The notes under the pieces are model-generated. The model saw only the letters and a program-made list of their open reading frames with translations, had not been told where the DNA came from and ran no database searches. Shown in pieces: positions 1 through 8,134 of a stretch of DNA of 64,000 nt. Location of the stretch: assembly GCA_902792905.1 (NCBI GenBank), contig CADBBH010000009.1, forward strand, positions 1 to 64,000, given 5' to 3'. A program made the translations under genes and the position numbers. The stretch's first letter is position 1; each line of letters starts with the position of its first letter. The stretch is from Oscillospiraceae bacterium (GTDB taxonomy: Bacteria > Bacillota > Clostridia > Oscillospirales > Acutalibacteraceae).

Positions 1-75
1 TCATAAATCAGTATTAAGGATGGCAATTCCTGTATAGATTGGAAGAAATTATTATGACGCTTTACAGACAAAAAC

Positions 76-130
76 CGCCTCTGTCGCAGACCGAATGAAT
101 GGTCACGGCAGGGGCGATTTTTTTGTTTTT
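76..130 (+). terminator. Intrinsic terminator of a gene left of the window
   Basis: A long imperfect hairpin (arms 76-92 and 101-116, loop GAATGAAT) is followed by a T-rich tract GATTTTTTTGTTTTTT. It would end a plus-strand transcript entering from the left. The sequence from here to the tRNA (about 131-303) is AT-rich, with no ORF that I support; it carries three copies of the 10-mer AAATATCCGT (147, 224, 236). Confidence 0.75.
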
Positions 131-303
131 TACGGAATTTTACAAAAAATATCCGTTTGAACGCTTTTTTATAAAAATCATTACTTAATAAACCGTTGAA
201 ATTACTGACGAAAACACTAAATCAAATATCCGTAAAAATATCCGTTCATCTGCATAAAAATGGTATTTTTTAACGATTTTCAGTCGTTTTTAGAAAAATA
301 AAT

Positions 304-345
304 AATCCCTTATAGATCTCGGAAAGCCTTGATATATAAGGGATT
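304..345 (-). terminator. Terminator of tRNA-Pro
   Basis: Directly downstream of the tRNA on the minus strand, AATCCCTTATA pairs with TATAAGGGATT and is followed by ATTTATTTTTCT. Position and T-tract fit an intrinsic terminator for the tRNA transcript. Confidence 0.75.
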
Positions 346-349
346 TGAG

Positions 350-425
350 TGGTCGGAGTGCAGAGATTCGAACTCTGGGCCTCGTGGTCCCAAACCACGC
401 GCGCTACCACCTGCGCTACACCCCG
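350..425 (-). tRNA. tRNA-Pro (anticodon TGG)
   Basis: On the minus strand this reads as a complete cloverleaf. The acceptor stem CGGGGTG/CACTCCG has one G-U pair. The anticodon arm is CGTGG-TTTGGGA-CCACG with anticodon TGG (reads CCA and related Pro codons). The T-arm contains GTTCGAATC, the discriminator base is A, and CCA is encoded (350-352). The first 13 bases after position +1 recur in inverted orientation just upstream (439-451), which is unusual next to a tRNA 5' end. Confidence 0.95.
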
Positions 426-438
426 AAATGAATATGAA

Positions 439-516
439 GGGGTGTAGCGCACGCATATTACGAGCGCGAGCGAGTAATAAGGTTCTTCACGCACAGCGTG
501 AAGGTTCTTACACCCC
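439..516. repeat. 78-nt structured palindromic element with three arms
   Basis: The outer arms GGGGTGTA (439-446) and TACACCCC (509-516) pair perfectly. Inside are two further hairpins: TATTAC/GTAATA (456-461, 474-479) and CTTCACGC-ACA-GCGTGAAG (485-503). The whole folds as a three-way junction on either strand. The left end also matches, in inverted orientation, the 5' part of the neighbouring tRNA (GGGGTGTAGCGCA). It could be a small palindromic mobile repeat, or part of an RNA that ends at the terminator at 617-648. No coding ORF here is convincing. Confidence 0.5.
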
Positions 517-591
517 ATAAAGAATTTGAGAAGTGGGAGGCTTTGAAGCGGAAACTTTGGGCTCTTACCTCCCGATTTGTTTTATTCTGTT

Positions 592-648
592 CCGGGGTCA
601 GCGCCCCGGCAATACTCGGGGCTGCCTTTATGACAGCCCCGCTTTTTT
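592..648 (+). terminator. Hairpin plus intrinsic terminator, plus strand
   Basis: Two hairpins lie in tandem: CCGGGG-TCAGCG-CCCCGG (592-609) and CGGGGCTG/CAGCCCCG (617-624, 634-641). The second is followed by CTTTTTTAATTTTT. The T-tract orients it as a plus-strand terminator, yet no plus-strand gene precedes it inside the window. The same hairpin may also mark the 3' end of the minus-strand gene at 654-2141, though without a T-tract in that direction. Confidence 0.55.
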
Positions 649-653
649 AATTT

Positions 654-2141
654 TTATCCCCAGGTGCAGGTGACTTTGAGGCCGTCGACGGTGTAGGATA
701 CATCGTGATACATATTATTGTCGACCGCCTGTGTGAATGCGTCTCTCATTTCCTCATTGGGGAAGGTTATCGAGAATATCTCGGTCATGCTCATCGGATG
801 ATAGAGGGTACTCGTCAGTTTGAACCCGTTCACCCACCAGTGCGGAGTTTCCTCGACATTGACTATCATATCGTCTCCGTGGAGCACCTGAAGGCTCATC
901 GGCATGAGCTCGTCATCGGTGATTACATCGTAATATGAACCGAATTTGCCCTTCTCGCGGTTGTAGATGCCTACCTCACCGCCGTTGGTGCACATATAAT
1001 TGCCCTTCCAGCACTGAATCATCCAGTCTCTGTCGTCATAGCTGAATTTGAAGCGGCGTGTGCGGTAGCGATACATCGGGAGCATATAGCAGAGCAGGTC
1101 ATACTCAACGCAGAAGCCGAAATCGCGCATCCAGCAATACATCGGAGCATAGACGAACATATCATATACATTTGTGTTGAATCCGGAACCTATCATGCCT
1201 CTTTCATCGTTGCCGAAGCATTCGCCGGTTTCGAAATTGATGTATATTTCGGGGTGGAATATTTCGGTTGTGCCGTCCGAATAAGTTACGAGCAGCTCTA
1301 CCTGATGAACATCCTCATAAGGAACTGTATAGACATCCGCTTTTTCAATGCCCGCCATATAGGCGCCGACAAGCCAGCAGAGATTTGCCTTGAGCCAGTC
1401 GCCCTGCTCGTTGAATTCATCGCGCTTCTCATACATCTCGGCGCGGTATTCCTTGGTATCAATGTGGAACACTTTGCCGATGACCTTCGCGGTGTCGCTT
1501 GTGTCGGGAAGATTTGTGAGAATCTTATAGAGATCGAGAGAGGAATTATCCTTCATATAGTCGCATAATTCCACGATATCATCCGATACGGAAACCTCGA
1601 AATTTTTGGGAGGACCGTAGAGAAAATGACCGGTAAGGAAATATATTACATATCTGATTGACTTGAAAATCGTGCTGGTAGCGATAATGGGAAATCTACC
1701 GGACAATTCGCTTTGATCATAGAAAACGCTTTTCCAGAACGAGAAGCTGCCCTTGGTTTTGTCAACCGTACCGCTGTTGCCGTTATTCTCACCGTTGTCT
1801 TCACCCTGCTCGCCCTCTTCGGGAGCGGCGGGGGTTACTGCGTCGGCAGGTACGGAAGTGACTTCGCCTTCACCGTCTGCGGGTTCCTGCGTTTCGGCAG
1901 GCTCTGCGGGAGTTTCATCATCTTCGGCTTCTTCCGCCTCATCGGTATCGTTGCCTCTTACAAAGAGCTTTTCAAATGCCGCGACCATCGTTTCAACGGG
2001 GTCAGCTGCGGTTTCTTCCTGAGTTTCTTCGATTGCCGGTGTCTCCTCAATTATATTTTCATCGGCAAATCCGGGAATTACCACACCTGCGAGCACTGTG
2101 AATACCAGCAGGAGGGAAATCAGAGTCTTAATCTTCTTCAT
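654..2141 (-). CDS. Secreted DUF4474-like protein
   Basis: The 495-residue product starts with a typical signal peptide (basic MKKIK, hydrophobic core, PGFADE cleavage region). Residues about 30-130 form a low-complexity acidic Glu/Thr/Pro/Ala linker. The remaining globular part contains the run WMIQCWKGNY followed by GGEVGIYNR, which I recognise as the core of DUF4474, a domain seen in secreted or membrane proteins of Clostridia; its function is unknown. GGAGGT lies 11 bases before the ATG, and a consensus promoter stands at 2197-2225. The gene is a single unit in the same direction as the secreted gene upstream. Likely exported to the cell surface; function not inferable. Confidence 0.85.
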   Translation of the reverse strand: MKKIKTLISLLLVFTVLAGVVIPGFADENIIEETPAIEETQEETAADPVETMVAAFEKLFVRGNDTDEAEEAEDDETPAEPAETQEPADGEGEVTSVPADAVTPAAPEEGEQGEDNGENNGNSGTVDKTKGSFSFWKSVFYDQSELSGRFPIIATSTIFKSIRYVIYFLTGHFLYGPPKNFEVSVSDDIVELCDYMKDNSSLDLYKILTNLPDTSDTAKVIGKVFHIDTKEYRAEMYEKRDEFNEQGDWLKANLCWLVGAYMAGIEKADVYTVPYEDVHQVELLVTYSDGTTEIFHPEIYINFETGECFGNDERGMIGSGFNTNVYDMFVYAPMYCWMRDFGFCVEYDLLCYMLPMYRYRTRRFKFSYDDRDWMIQCWKGNYMCTNGGEVGIYNREKGKFGSYYDVITDDELMPMSLQVLHGDDMIVNVEETPHWWVNGFKLTSTLYHPMSMTEIFSITFPNEEMRDAFTQAVDNNMYHDVSYTVDGLKVTCTWG

Positions 2142-2196
2142 AAAATCTTTTTACCTCCGTTTTCGGATTAAAGGCAGTTTAATCCATAACAAGTGT

Positions 2197-2225
2197 ATTA
2201 TACAATACCCGAGTCTAAAAAACAA
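2197..2225 (-). promoter_or_regulatory. Promoter of the DUF4474-like gene
   Basis: On the minus strand TTGTTT, a 17-base spacer and TATAAT lie upstream of the ATG at 2141. Confidence 0.7.
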
Positions 2226-2294
2226 TATGCCATTTTTAATAATATGTCTGTATAAATTTCAAATATAATTCATAAAACAAACAAGACCGGGAGT

Positions 2295-2329
2295 TCAATA
2301 AATCAGCCCTCTCATCAAGGAGAGGGCTG
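2295..2329 (-). terminator. Terminator after the Asp-Pro-Thr repeat protein
   Basis: CAGCCCTCTC pairs with GAGAGGGCTG (2304-2329) immediately after the stop codon at 2336, followed on the minus strand by ATTTATTG. The T-tract is moderate. Confidence 0.65.
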
Positions 2330-2335
2330 TGATTT

Positions 2336-3208
2336 TTACTTTTTGATTGTGGAGTCCATAACGGTTTTTACATATGCGCTGCTGCCTTCTCCAACCTGCC
2401 TCTTGACCTGGTCTCTGGTCGGGGAATAGACATCCAGTTCGCTTGTTGAATGATGGAAGAGCATCTCGATTCTCATAATCGACGGGAAGACGATTATCGG
2501 CAGAATATATCCGCCGCCGCCCTTGTTCCAGCATTTTGCTGCAAACCAGCAGCAGTTGAAGAGGAAGAATTCCCAGCTGTTGTTATTCAGAATGAAATCG
2601 GTAACTTTTTCAAGCTGGTTCTTGGAAATGACCTTCTTGATATTGTAAATCCAGGTCATTTTCTTCACGTGATAATGTCTGTAGAGCTCAAGATTGTAAT
2701 AGACTCCCTGGCCGTCTGTAGTGGCTGTGCTGATTCCGTATGAACCGACAGAAACACCCTGACCTGCCGGGCAGGTGTATGCGCCGACCTGGATATCGTG
2801 ATCCGTCAGATTCTTGACATAGAAGAATACGTGGGGCTGGTAGCTGTTCCAGAAGGACATAAGATGCATTTCAGCGTATTCATTGAGATTCTCGGGCTTT
2901 GTGGGTTCCGTAGGATCTGTAGGATCTGTAGGGTCGGTTGGATCTGTAGGGTCGGTTGGATCTGTAGGGTCGGTTGGATCTGTAGGGTCGGTTGGATCAG
3001 TGGGATCGGTTGGATCTGTGGGATCTGTCGGATCGGTCTGGCCCGTGGGGTCTGTAGGATCGGTCGGATCTGAACCCGGTTCTCCCGGAGTTTCGCCTTC
3101 TTGAACTTCTTCGGTGTTGTCAATAATTACCGTTTTGGCATACGCGCCGGTAAAGCACATGGTAAAGACTGTCGCAACCGCAAGCAGTGCACAGATTATT
3201 CTTTTCAT
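2336..3208 (-). CDS. Secreted protein with (Asp-Pro-Thr)n stalk
   Basis: The 290-residue product begins at the ATG at 3208, preceded by GAGAGGG, rather than at an upstream in-frame ATG without a ribosome site. A signal peptide (MKRIICALLAVATVF, cleavage near AYA) is followed by a roughly 60-residue stalk built of Asp-Pro-Thr units, then a globular domain of about 180 residues. That domain contains NCCWFAAKCWN. An Asn-Cys segment followed by small/aromatic residues and a Trp-Asn resembles permuted NlpC/papain-like cysteine hydrolases, but I cannot identify the family with certainty. The stalk suggests that the domain is displayed away from the membrane or wall. A consensus promoter lies at 3243-3271. 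Confidence 0.8.
   Translation of the reverse strand: MKRIICALLAVATVFTMCFTGAYAKTVIIDNTEEVQEGETPGEPGSDPTDPTDPTGQTDPTDPTDPTDPTDPTDPTDPTDPTDPTDPTDPTDPTDPTDPTEPTKPENLNEYAEMHLMSFWNSYQPHVFFYVKNLTDHDIQVGAYTCPAGQGVSVGSYGISTATTDGQGVYYNLELYRHYHVKKMTWIYNIKKVISKNQLEKVTDFILNNNSWEFFLFNCCWFAAKCWNKGGGGYILPIIVFPSIMRIEMLFHHSTSELDVYSPTRDQVKRQVGEGSSAYVKTVMDSTIKK
2899..3073. repeat. Tandem 9/18-bp repeat encoding the Asp-Pro-Thr stalk
   Basis: Plus-strand units GGATCTGTA and GGGTCGGTT alternate many times in frame, with drift toward the edges. Unit length is a multiple of three, so copy-number change would alter stalk length without a frameshift. Confidence 0.9.
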
Positions 3209-3242
3209 AGTACAACCCTCTCTTGAATATAAATACAGAGCC

Positions 3243-3271
3243 ATTATACTCTGTTTATTTCAAAAAATCAA
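3243..3271 (-). promoter_or_regulatory. Promoter of the Asp-Pro-Thr protein
   Basis: TTGATT, a 17-base spacer and TATAAT on the minus strand, about 35 bases before the start codon. Confidence 0.75.
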
Positions 3272-3307
3272 TATGTGAATGGCTCAATTTTATTTAATAT
3301 TTTATAC

Positions 3308-3336
3308 TTGTATTTTTAATATAAATATCTTATAAT
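3308..3336 (+). promoter_or_regulatory. Promoter of the FGGY kinase
   Basis: TTGTAT, 17 bases, TATAAT; the start codon at 3391 follows after a short leader with GAGGAGG. Confidence 0.7.
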
Positions 3337-3390
3337 ATCTATAACTATTGTAAAATAGGTGAGTATTCCCAAAAACGAGGAGGAATTCAA

Positions 3391-4986
3391 ATGAGCAAAT
3401 ATGTTATTTCTTACGACATCGGCACAACGGGTGTCAAAACCTGCATTTTCGAGATTGACAAAACAATAAAACTGCTCGGCGCAGGTATGGAGGGTTACAA
3501 ACTCTATGTCTTCCCCGACGGCGGCGCGGAGCAGGATCCCGACGAATGGTGGGCCGCAATGTGTTCTACCACCAGAACCGCTCTCTCTCAGTGTGATGTC
3601 ACTCCCGATATGATAGAAGGTATTTCATTCTGCTCCCAGGCGCAGGGTCTCGTGCTTGTCGATAAGGACGGAAAACCCGTTCACAGAGCATTCAGTTATA
3701 TGGATCAGCGCGCGACAGAGCAGATTAAAAAAGGTATGCAGTACGGTCCGCAGATAGCGGGCGGCAACATATTCAAGCTTATTCCCTCCCTTATTATCAC
3801 AGGCGCGGCCTCCCTCAGCGTAAAGGACCCCGTCTGGAAATATAACTGGATGAGAGATAATGAACCCGAGAATTTCAAAAGGGCATATAAATGGCTCGAT
3901 GTCAAGGAATATCTCATCTGCCGTATGACAGGGAACTGCGTAATGACAAGAGACTCCGCGTTCGGAACCCTGCTTTATGATATCAGAGACGGTCATAAAT
4001 GCTTCAGCCCCAAAATCTGCAAGCTGCTCGGCGTTGATATGAAGCATCTGCCCGATATTATCGACAGCTATGCCGTTGCAGGCAAGCTCTCGAAACAGGC
4101 CGCGGATGAACTCGGACTCGCCGAGGGTACTTCGGTATTCGGCGGAGGTATGGATGCCTCCCTTATCGGAGTCGGCGCGGGTGCGGCAGGTCTCGGTGAC
4201 ACGCATATTTATTCCGGAACTTCCGGCTGGGTATCGACCGTTGTTGACAAGAGCATAGTTGACACCACAGCCATGATGGCCGCTGCGGTCGGAGTTCAGA
4301 ACGGCAGATATAATTATTTCGGCGAGCTTGAAACCGCCGGAAAATGTCTTGAATGGGTCAAGGATCACCTCGCTCTCGACGAAATCGGTATTTATCTTGA
4401 GAAGAAGCATGTAGCCGAATCTCAGGAAACGGTTTACCGTTCTCTTTATGATTATCTTTCCAAGGTTATCAGCGAAACTCCCGCGGGAAGCGGCGGAGTT
4501 GTCTTTACCCCGTGGCTTCACGGCAACCGTTGCCCGTTTGAAGATCCGAATTCAAGAGGTATGTTCTTCAATATCAGCCTCGAGACAGGCAAGACCGAGC
4601 TTATCCGTTCAGTTATTGAAGGCGTCTGCTTCCATATGCGCTGGTTTATCGAAACCTCCGAAAAGAAAGTCAAAACAAGCGATACAATCCGCTTTGTCGG
4701 CGGCGGCGCTCTGAGCGATGTCACCTGCCAGATTCTTGCTGATATTACCGGCAGGACCATCGAGACTGTTGACTCTCCGCAGAATGTTGGCGCGGTCGGC
4801 GCGGCTGCTCTTATGGCTGTAGGTCTCGGTATTATTGACGATGTCGGTGAAGCAAAGAAGCTTATTCCCGCGAGCAAGACTTTCAAGCCCAACGGGAAAA
4901 ACAAGCCGGTCTATGACAGGAATTACCAGGTTTACAAGACTCTTTATGCGAATAACAAGAAGGCGTTTGCCTCCCTTAACGGTTAA
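3391..4986 (+). CDS. FGGY-family carbohydrate kinase (xylulokinase-like)
   Basis: The 531-residue product phosphorylates a sugar or polyol with ATP in the cytoplasm. The N-terminal phosphate-1 motif DIGTTGVKT (residues about 10-18) is seen. The C-terminal half has GGGALSD and the adenosine-motif region NVGAVGAAALMAVG typical of the FGGY/actin-like ATPase fold. Length and overall pattern are closest to xylulokinase-type members, but the substrate cannot be read from sequence alone and no isomerase or transporter sits next to it. GAGGAGG precedes the ATG. A lipoprotein and the mre cluster follow with short gaps, so it may be the first gene of a longer transcript. Confidence 0.88.
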   Translation: MSKYVISYDIGTTGVKTCIFEIDKTIKLLGAGMEGYKLYVFPDGGAEQDPDEWWAAMCSTTRTALSQCDVTPDMIEGISFCSQAQGLVLVDKDGKPVHRAFSYMDQRATEQIKKGMQYGPQIAGGNIFKLIPSLIITGAASLSVKDPVWKYNWMRDNEPENFKRAYKWLDVKEYLICRMTGNCVMTRDSAFGTLLYDIRDGHKCFSPKICKLLGVDMKHLPDIIDSYAVAGKLSKQAADELGLAEGTSVFGGGMDASLIGVGAGAAGLGDTHIYSGTSGWVSTVVDKSIVDTTAMMAAAVGVQNGRYNYFGELETAGKCLEWVKDHLALDEIGIYLEKKHVAESQETVYRSLYDYLSKVISETPAGSGGVVFTPWLHGNRCPFEDPNSRGMFFNISLETGKTELIRSVIEGVCFHMRWFIETSEKKVKTSDTIRFVGGGALSDVTCQILADITGRTIETVDSPQNVGAVGAAALMAVGLGIIDDVGEAKKLIPASKTFKPNGKNKPVYDRNYQVYKTLYANNKKAFASLNG

Positions 4987-5024
4987 CCCGTAAAATCCCA
5001 GTCTTTATTCAAGGAGGAACTGAA

Positions 5025-5714
5025 ATGAAAAAGATTACAGCGGTATTTGTTATTTTCGCGATTGCCGTTTGTTTATTCACCGCCTGCGCAAAAAAGCCGC
5101 AGGGCACCGAGCAGATAACAATACAGGGCGGCGACACTATCGATTTAATTACAAAAGAAGGAGGCGGGCTCGACAGAGATGACGAAGGCAATCCCATAGA
5201 AGTTGTCACAAACGATAAAGGCAAGGCCGTTACCGAGAAAGACGGCAAACAGGTTACAGTCGCGCTCGACCTTGAAGAATCCTGTCTTGTATATGATAAC
5301 AAAATAGAATTCAAAAACTATTCCCTTGAAATTCCCAATGGCTGGAGCAACTGTGAAAGCTATAACAATACAAATATCAAAAAGAATGATTCCGATGACG
5401 GTATTCAGATTACCCGTCTCACCGACACAACATTCGAGAAAAAGTATGACGATGTGAAAAAGCTCTATGCGGCATCCGTCGGCATGTATCCCGATGCCGT
5501 TACCGAAGAGAAGGGCATCAAAGTCGGCGATATGAACTGCACCAGATACGAGCTTTATATTCCCAAGACTTCAAATGACAAGCCTCTCTATACCTGCTAC
5601 ATTTTAATCGAGCATGATGCGGCATTATATCAGATTCTGATTACCGCCACACGCGATCTCAGGGAAGATTTCGGTGAGATTGAGAAGATACTTAATTCAA
5701 TTCAGTTCAAATAA
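5025..5714 (+). CDS. Lipoprotein of unknown function
   Basis: The 229-residue product has a lipoprotein signal peptide ending in the lipobox FTAC (Cys at about residue 20), so it should be anchored to the outer face of the membrane. The middle is charged and Gly/Asp-rich (about 25-80). The C-terminal 150 residues look like one compact alpha/beta domain that I do not recognise. AAGGAGG lies before the ATG. The stop is 11 bases before mreB and both share orientation, so co-transcription with the cell-shape genes is plausible; a role in envelope growth is only a guess. Confidence 0.8.
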   Translation: MKKITAVFVIFAIAVCLFTACAKKPQGTEQITIQGGDTIDLITKEGGGLDRDDEGNPIEVVTNDKGKAVTEKDGKQVTVALDLEESCLVYDNKIEFKNYSLEIPNGWSNCESYNNTNIKKNDSDDGIQITRLTDTTFEKKYDDVKKLYAASVGMYPDAVTEEKGIKVGDMNCTRYELYIPKTSNDKPLYTCYILIEHDAALYQILITATRDLREDFGEIEKILNSIQFK

Positions 5715-5725
5715 GGAGACAGCAG

Positions 5726-6745
5726 ATGTTATTCACTCAGGATATAGGCATTGACCTCGGCACTGCGAATACGCTTGTTTTCGTCAAGGGAAAGGGTGTT
5801 GTCATCAGAGAGCCGTCTGTTGTGGCGGTTGACCATAAGACAACTCCGCCCAAGGTGGTCGCGGTCGGTGTCCAGGCAAAGGAAATGATAGGCAGGACCC
5901 CGGGTTCAATAGTCGCCGTACGCCCTCTCAAAGACGGCGTCATTGCGGATTTCGATATCACGGCGGAAATGATTGAAACATTTATAAAGCGCACAATAAA
6001 GAAAAAACCGTTCCTTAAAATAAGGGTTCTTATCTGTATCCCCTCGGGAGTTACCGAGGTTGAGCGCAAGGCGGTTCACGATGCGGCAAAGAGCGCGGGC
6101 GCAAGTTATATTTCGCTTATCGAGGAGCCCATGGCGGCCGCGATAGGCGCGGGCATGCCTGTTGCCGAGCCGGTCGGAAGTATGGTTGTCGATATCGGCG
6201 GCGGCACAAGCGAGGTTGCGGTCATTTCTCTCGGCGGAGTGGTTACTTCGAATTCCTGCAGGATTGCGGGCGACAAGATAGACGAGGCGATTATCTCTTA
6301 TATCAGGAAGAAATACAACCTGCTCATAGGTGAAAGAACAGCCGAGGACATCAAAATCAAAATCGGCTCCGCATATCCATATGAGGGCGAAGGTTCAATG
6401 AATATCAAGGGCAGAAATCTTATGGACGGTCTGCCCAAGAATATTGATGTTACAAGCGAGGAAATCAGAGAGGCTATGGCGGAGCCCATATCCCAGATAG
6501 CCGATCTCATCAAGTCCACCCTCGAGAGCACGCCGCCGGAACTTGCCTCCGACATTATTGACAGGGGCATTATGCTTACGGGCGGCGGCGCACTGATAAA
6601 AGGTCTCGACAAATTCATCAGGGAGGAGACCAAAATCCCAGCCGTTGTAGCGGGCAGACCTCTCGACTGCGTCGTTGACGGCACGGGCATCTGCCTTGAG
6701 GGCAGGCTTCCCAATGCCTCTGCGGACGGCAAAAAATATATCTGA
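5726..6745 (+). CDS. mreB: Rod-shape protein MreB (actin homologue)
   Basis: The 339-residue product is a bacterial actin that polymerises at the membrane and guides elongation-phase peptidoglycan synthesis. Visible signatures are the phosphate-1 loop DLGTANT near the start, [12 protein letters not shown], the phosphate-2 motif [11 protein letters not shown], and the adenosine motif [12 protein letters not shown]. Length fits the family. It is followed by mreC, mreD and a PBP2, the usual elongasome operon. GGAGA precedes the ATG. Confidence 0.97.
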   Translation: MLFTQDIGIDLGTANTLVFVKGKGVVIREPSVVAVDHKTTPPKVVAVGVQAKEMIGRTPGSIVAVRPLKDGVIADFDITAEMIETFIKRTIKKKPFLKIRVLICIPSGVTEVERKAVHDAAKSAGASYISLIEEPMAAAIGAGMPVAEPVGSMVVDIGGGTSEVAVISLGGVVTSNSCRIAGDKIDEAIISYIRKKYNLLIGERTAEDIKIKIGSAYPYEGEGSMNIKGRNLMDGLPKNIDVTSEEIREAMAEPISQIADLIKSTLESTPPELASDIIDRGIMLTGGGALIKGLDKFIREETKIPAVVAGRPLDCVVDGTGICLEGRLPNASADGKKYI

Positions 6746-6762
6746 TTAACGGAGAACTTACG

Positions 6763-7605
6763 ATGAATCGTTTCTTAAAAAGTTCAGGCTTCAAACTTTT
6801 TGCAGTCATACTTGCCGCGCTTATTGCGGGGAGTATTATTTCCGTTGCCTCGAGAAGCGGTTCATCGCCTCTGAACAGAGCGGTCAGCGTGGTTTTCGGG
6901 CCCGCTGCCAGAGCCGCGAGCGCGCTCTCATCGAGCTTCAGTAATCTCCCGATTTCTTTCCGTTCCTCTTCATATTACAAGAAAAAGAACGCCGAGCTTG
7001 AAAAGGAGATAGACCGCCTCAGGGAGCAGTTCGTGAATTATGAGGATCTCGTTCATCAGAATGAGTTCTATAAAGAATTTCTTGACCTAAAAGAGCAGCA
7101 CAGCGACTATAAATTCACCGAAGCCGCGATAATCGGCTCCGACGCTGCGGACAGATTCGGCTCCTTTACTCTCAACAAAGGCTCTTCAAGCGGAATCAAG
7201 GTTCACGACCCGGTTATCTACGGCAAATATGTGGTAGGCACAGTCAAAAGCGTTACTCCGACCCGCTGTGTCGTGAATACTCTTCTGAATCCCAAAGTCA
7301 ATGTCAGCGCTTATGATGTACGCACCCGTGAGGTCGGATATGTGACGACCACGGTCGAGTATTCCAAGCAGGGAATGTGCGTTATGCCCGGCCTGTCGCC
7401 CACAACGGCGGTCGCCTCGGGAGGAATCATTTGCACCGCGGGCATCAGCGGCGTATATCCCGCTGACCTTATTATCGGCACAGTCGATGATATAGTTGAC
7501 GCGACCGTTGATATTTCTGCCTCGGCAGTTATTAAACCGGGTGTTGATTTCTCTCAGCTCACCGATGTTTTCATCATCACCGAATTTGACGGGCAGGCAA
7601 AATAA
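6763..7605 (+). CDS. mreC: Rod-shape protein MreC
   Basis: The 280-residue product has one N-terminal membrane helix (about 8-28), a coiled coil rich in Lys/Glu (about 70-105) and a C-terminal beta domain (KGSSSGIKVHDPV and ISGVYPADLIIGTV are family-typical). MreC links MreB to the transmembrane and extracellular elongasome. Its TAA stop shares one base with the ATG of mreD, indicating translational coupling. Confidence 0.95.
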   Translation: MNRFLKSSGFKLFAVILAALIAGSIISVASRSGSSPLNRAVSVVFGPAARAASALSSSFSNLPISFRSSSYYKKKNAELEKEIDRLREQFVNYEDLVHQNEFYKEFLDLKEQHSDYKFTEAAIIGSDAADRFGSFTLNKGSSSGIKVHDPVIYGKYVVGTVKSVTPTRCVVNTLLNPKVNVSAYDVRTREVGYVTTTVEYSKQGMCVMPGLSPTTAVASGGIICTAGISGVYPADLIIGTVDDIVDATVDISASAVIKPGVDFSQLTDVFIITEFDGQAK

Positions 7606-8120
7606 TGGCTTTACAGATTAACCGTAAGAATACGATAATTCGCAGGGCTTGTCTCGCCGCAGCGGTAATCGTCTTCGCCGTGTTGCAGAATACGCCGGGA
7701 TGGTTTCCGCGGATTGCGGGAGTGCGGGCTCTGATTCTCATACCTCTCGTTACGGCCATAGCAATGACCGAGCGCGAAAAAGCCGGTATTCTCTACGGAC
7801 TGCTTGCCGGAGCTCTCTGGGATACGGTCGCGAGGGGTAACAGCTTCAACGCGATTTTTCTTGTGACTGCCGGCTTTGTCTGCGGCACGCTGATCAACAC
7901 GGTCATGAGGAACAATTTTGTGACTCATCTGCTGCTTACCGGCACCGCGCTGGTGATTTACAATCTCGGATATTGGCTCTGGCACTATGTTTTCGCCGGT
8001 CTTACCGGCAGCTTTTCGGCTCTGATAACTTATTATCTGCCCTGCACCGTTTATACGGCGGTATTTTCGCCGCTCATTTATTTTGCGGTATATTGGCTCG
8101 GCAGAAAATTCAATGAATAG
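7605..8120 (+). CDS. mreD: Rod-shape protein MreD
   Basis: The 171-residue product is very hydrophobic, with about five predicted membrane helices, and has the MreD-like LIPLVTAIAMTEREKAGILYG pattern. Sequence similarity of this family is always weak; assignment rests on length, topology and position between mreC and the PBP2 gene. It starts inside the mreC stop codon. Confidence 0.9.
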   Translation: MALQINRKNTIIRRACLAAAVIVFAVLQNTPGWFPRIAGVRALILIPLVTAIAMTEREKAGILYGLLAGALWDTVARGNSFNAIFLVTAGFVCGTLINTVMRNNFVTHLLLTGTALVIYNLGYWLWHYVFAGLTGSFSALITYYLPCTVYTAVFSPLIYFAVYWLGRKFNE

Positions 8121-8134
8121 ATAAAGGCAAATCA

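Noticed and set aside
147..245. Three copies of AAATATCCGT as possible iterons or operators
   Set aside because: Only three short copies with irregular spacing in AT-rich DNA, with no replication or regulator gene nearby; likely chance.
270..520. ORFs on both strands across the tRNA region
   Set aside because: They run through tRNA-Pro and the palindromic element, have no ribosome site and no protein-like pattern.
2798..3104. Plus-strand ORFs of Gly-Ser-Val or Gly-Trp-Ile repeats
   Set aside because: They are antisense readings of the Asp-Pro-Thr repeat; any frame stays open through a 9-bp repeat.
3625..4521. 298-codon antisense ORF within the FGGY kinase
   Set aside because: Shadow frame of a clear kinase gene; no ribosome site and no recognisable domain.
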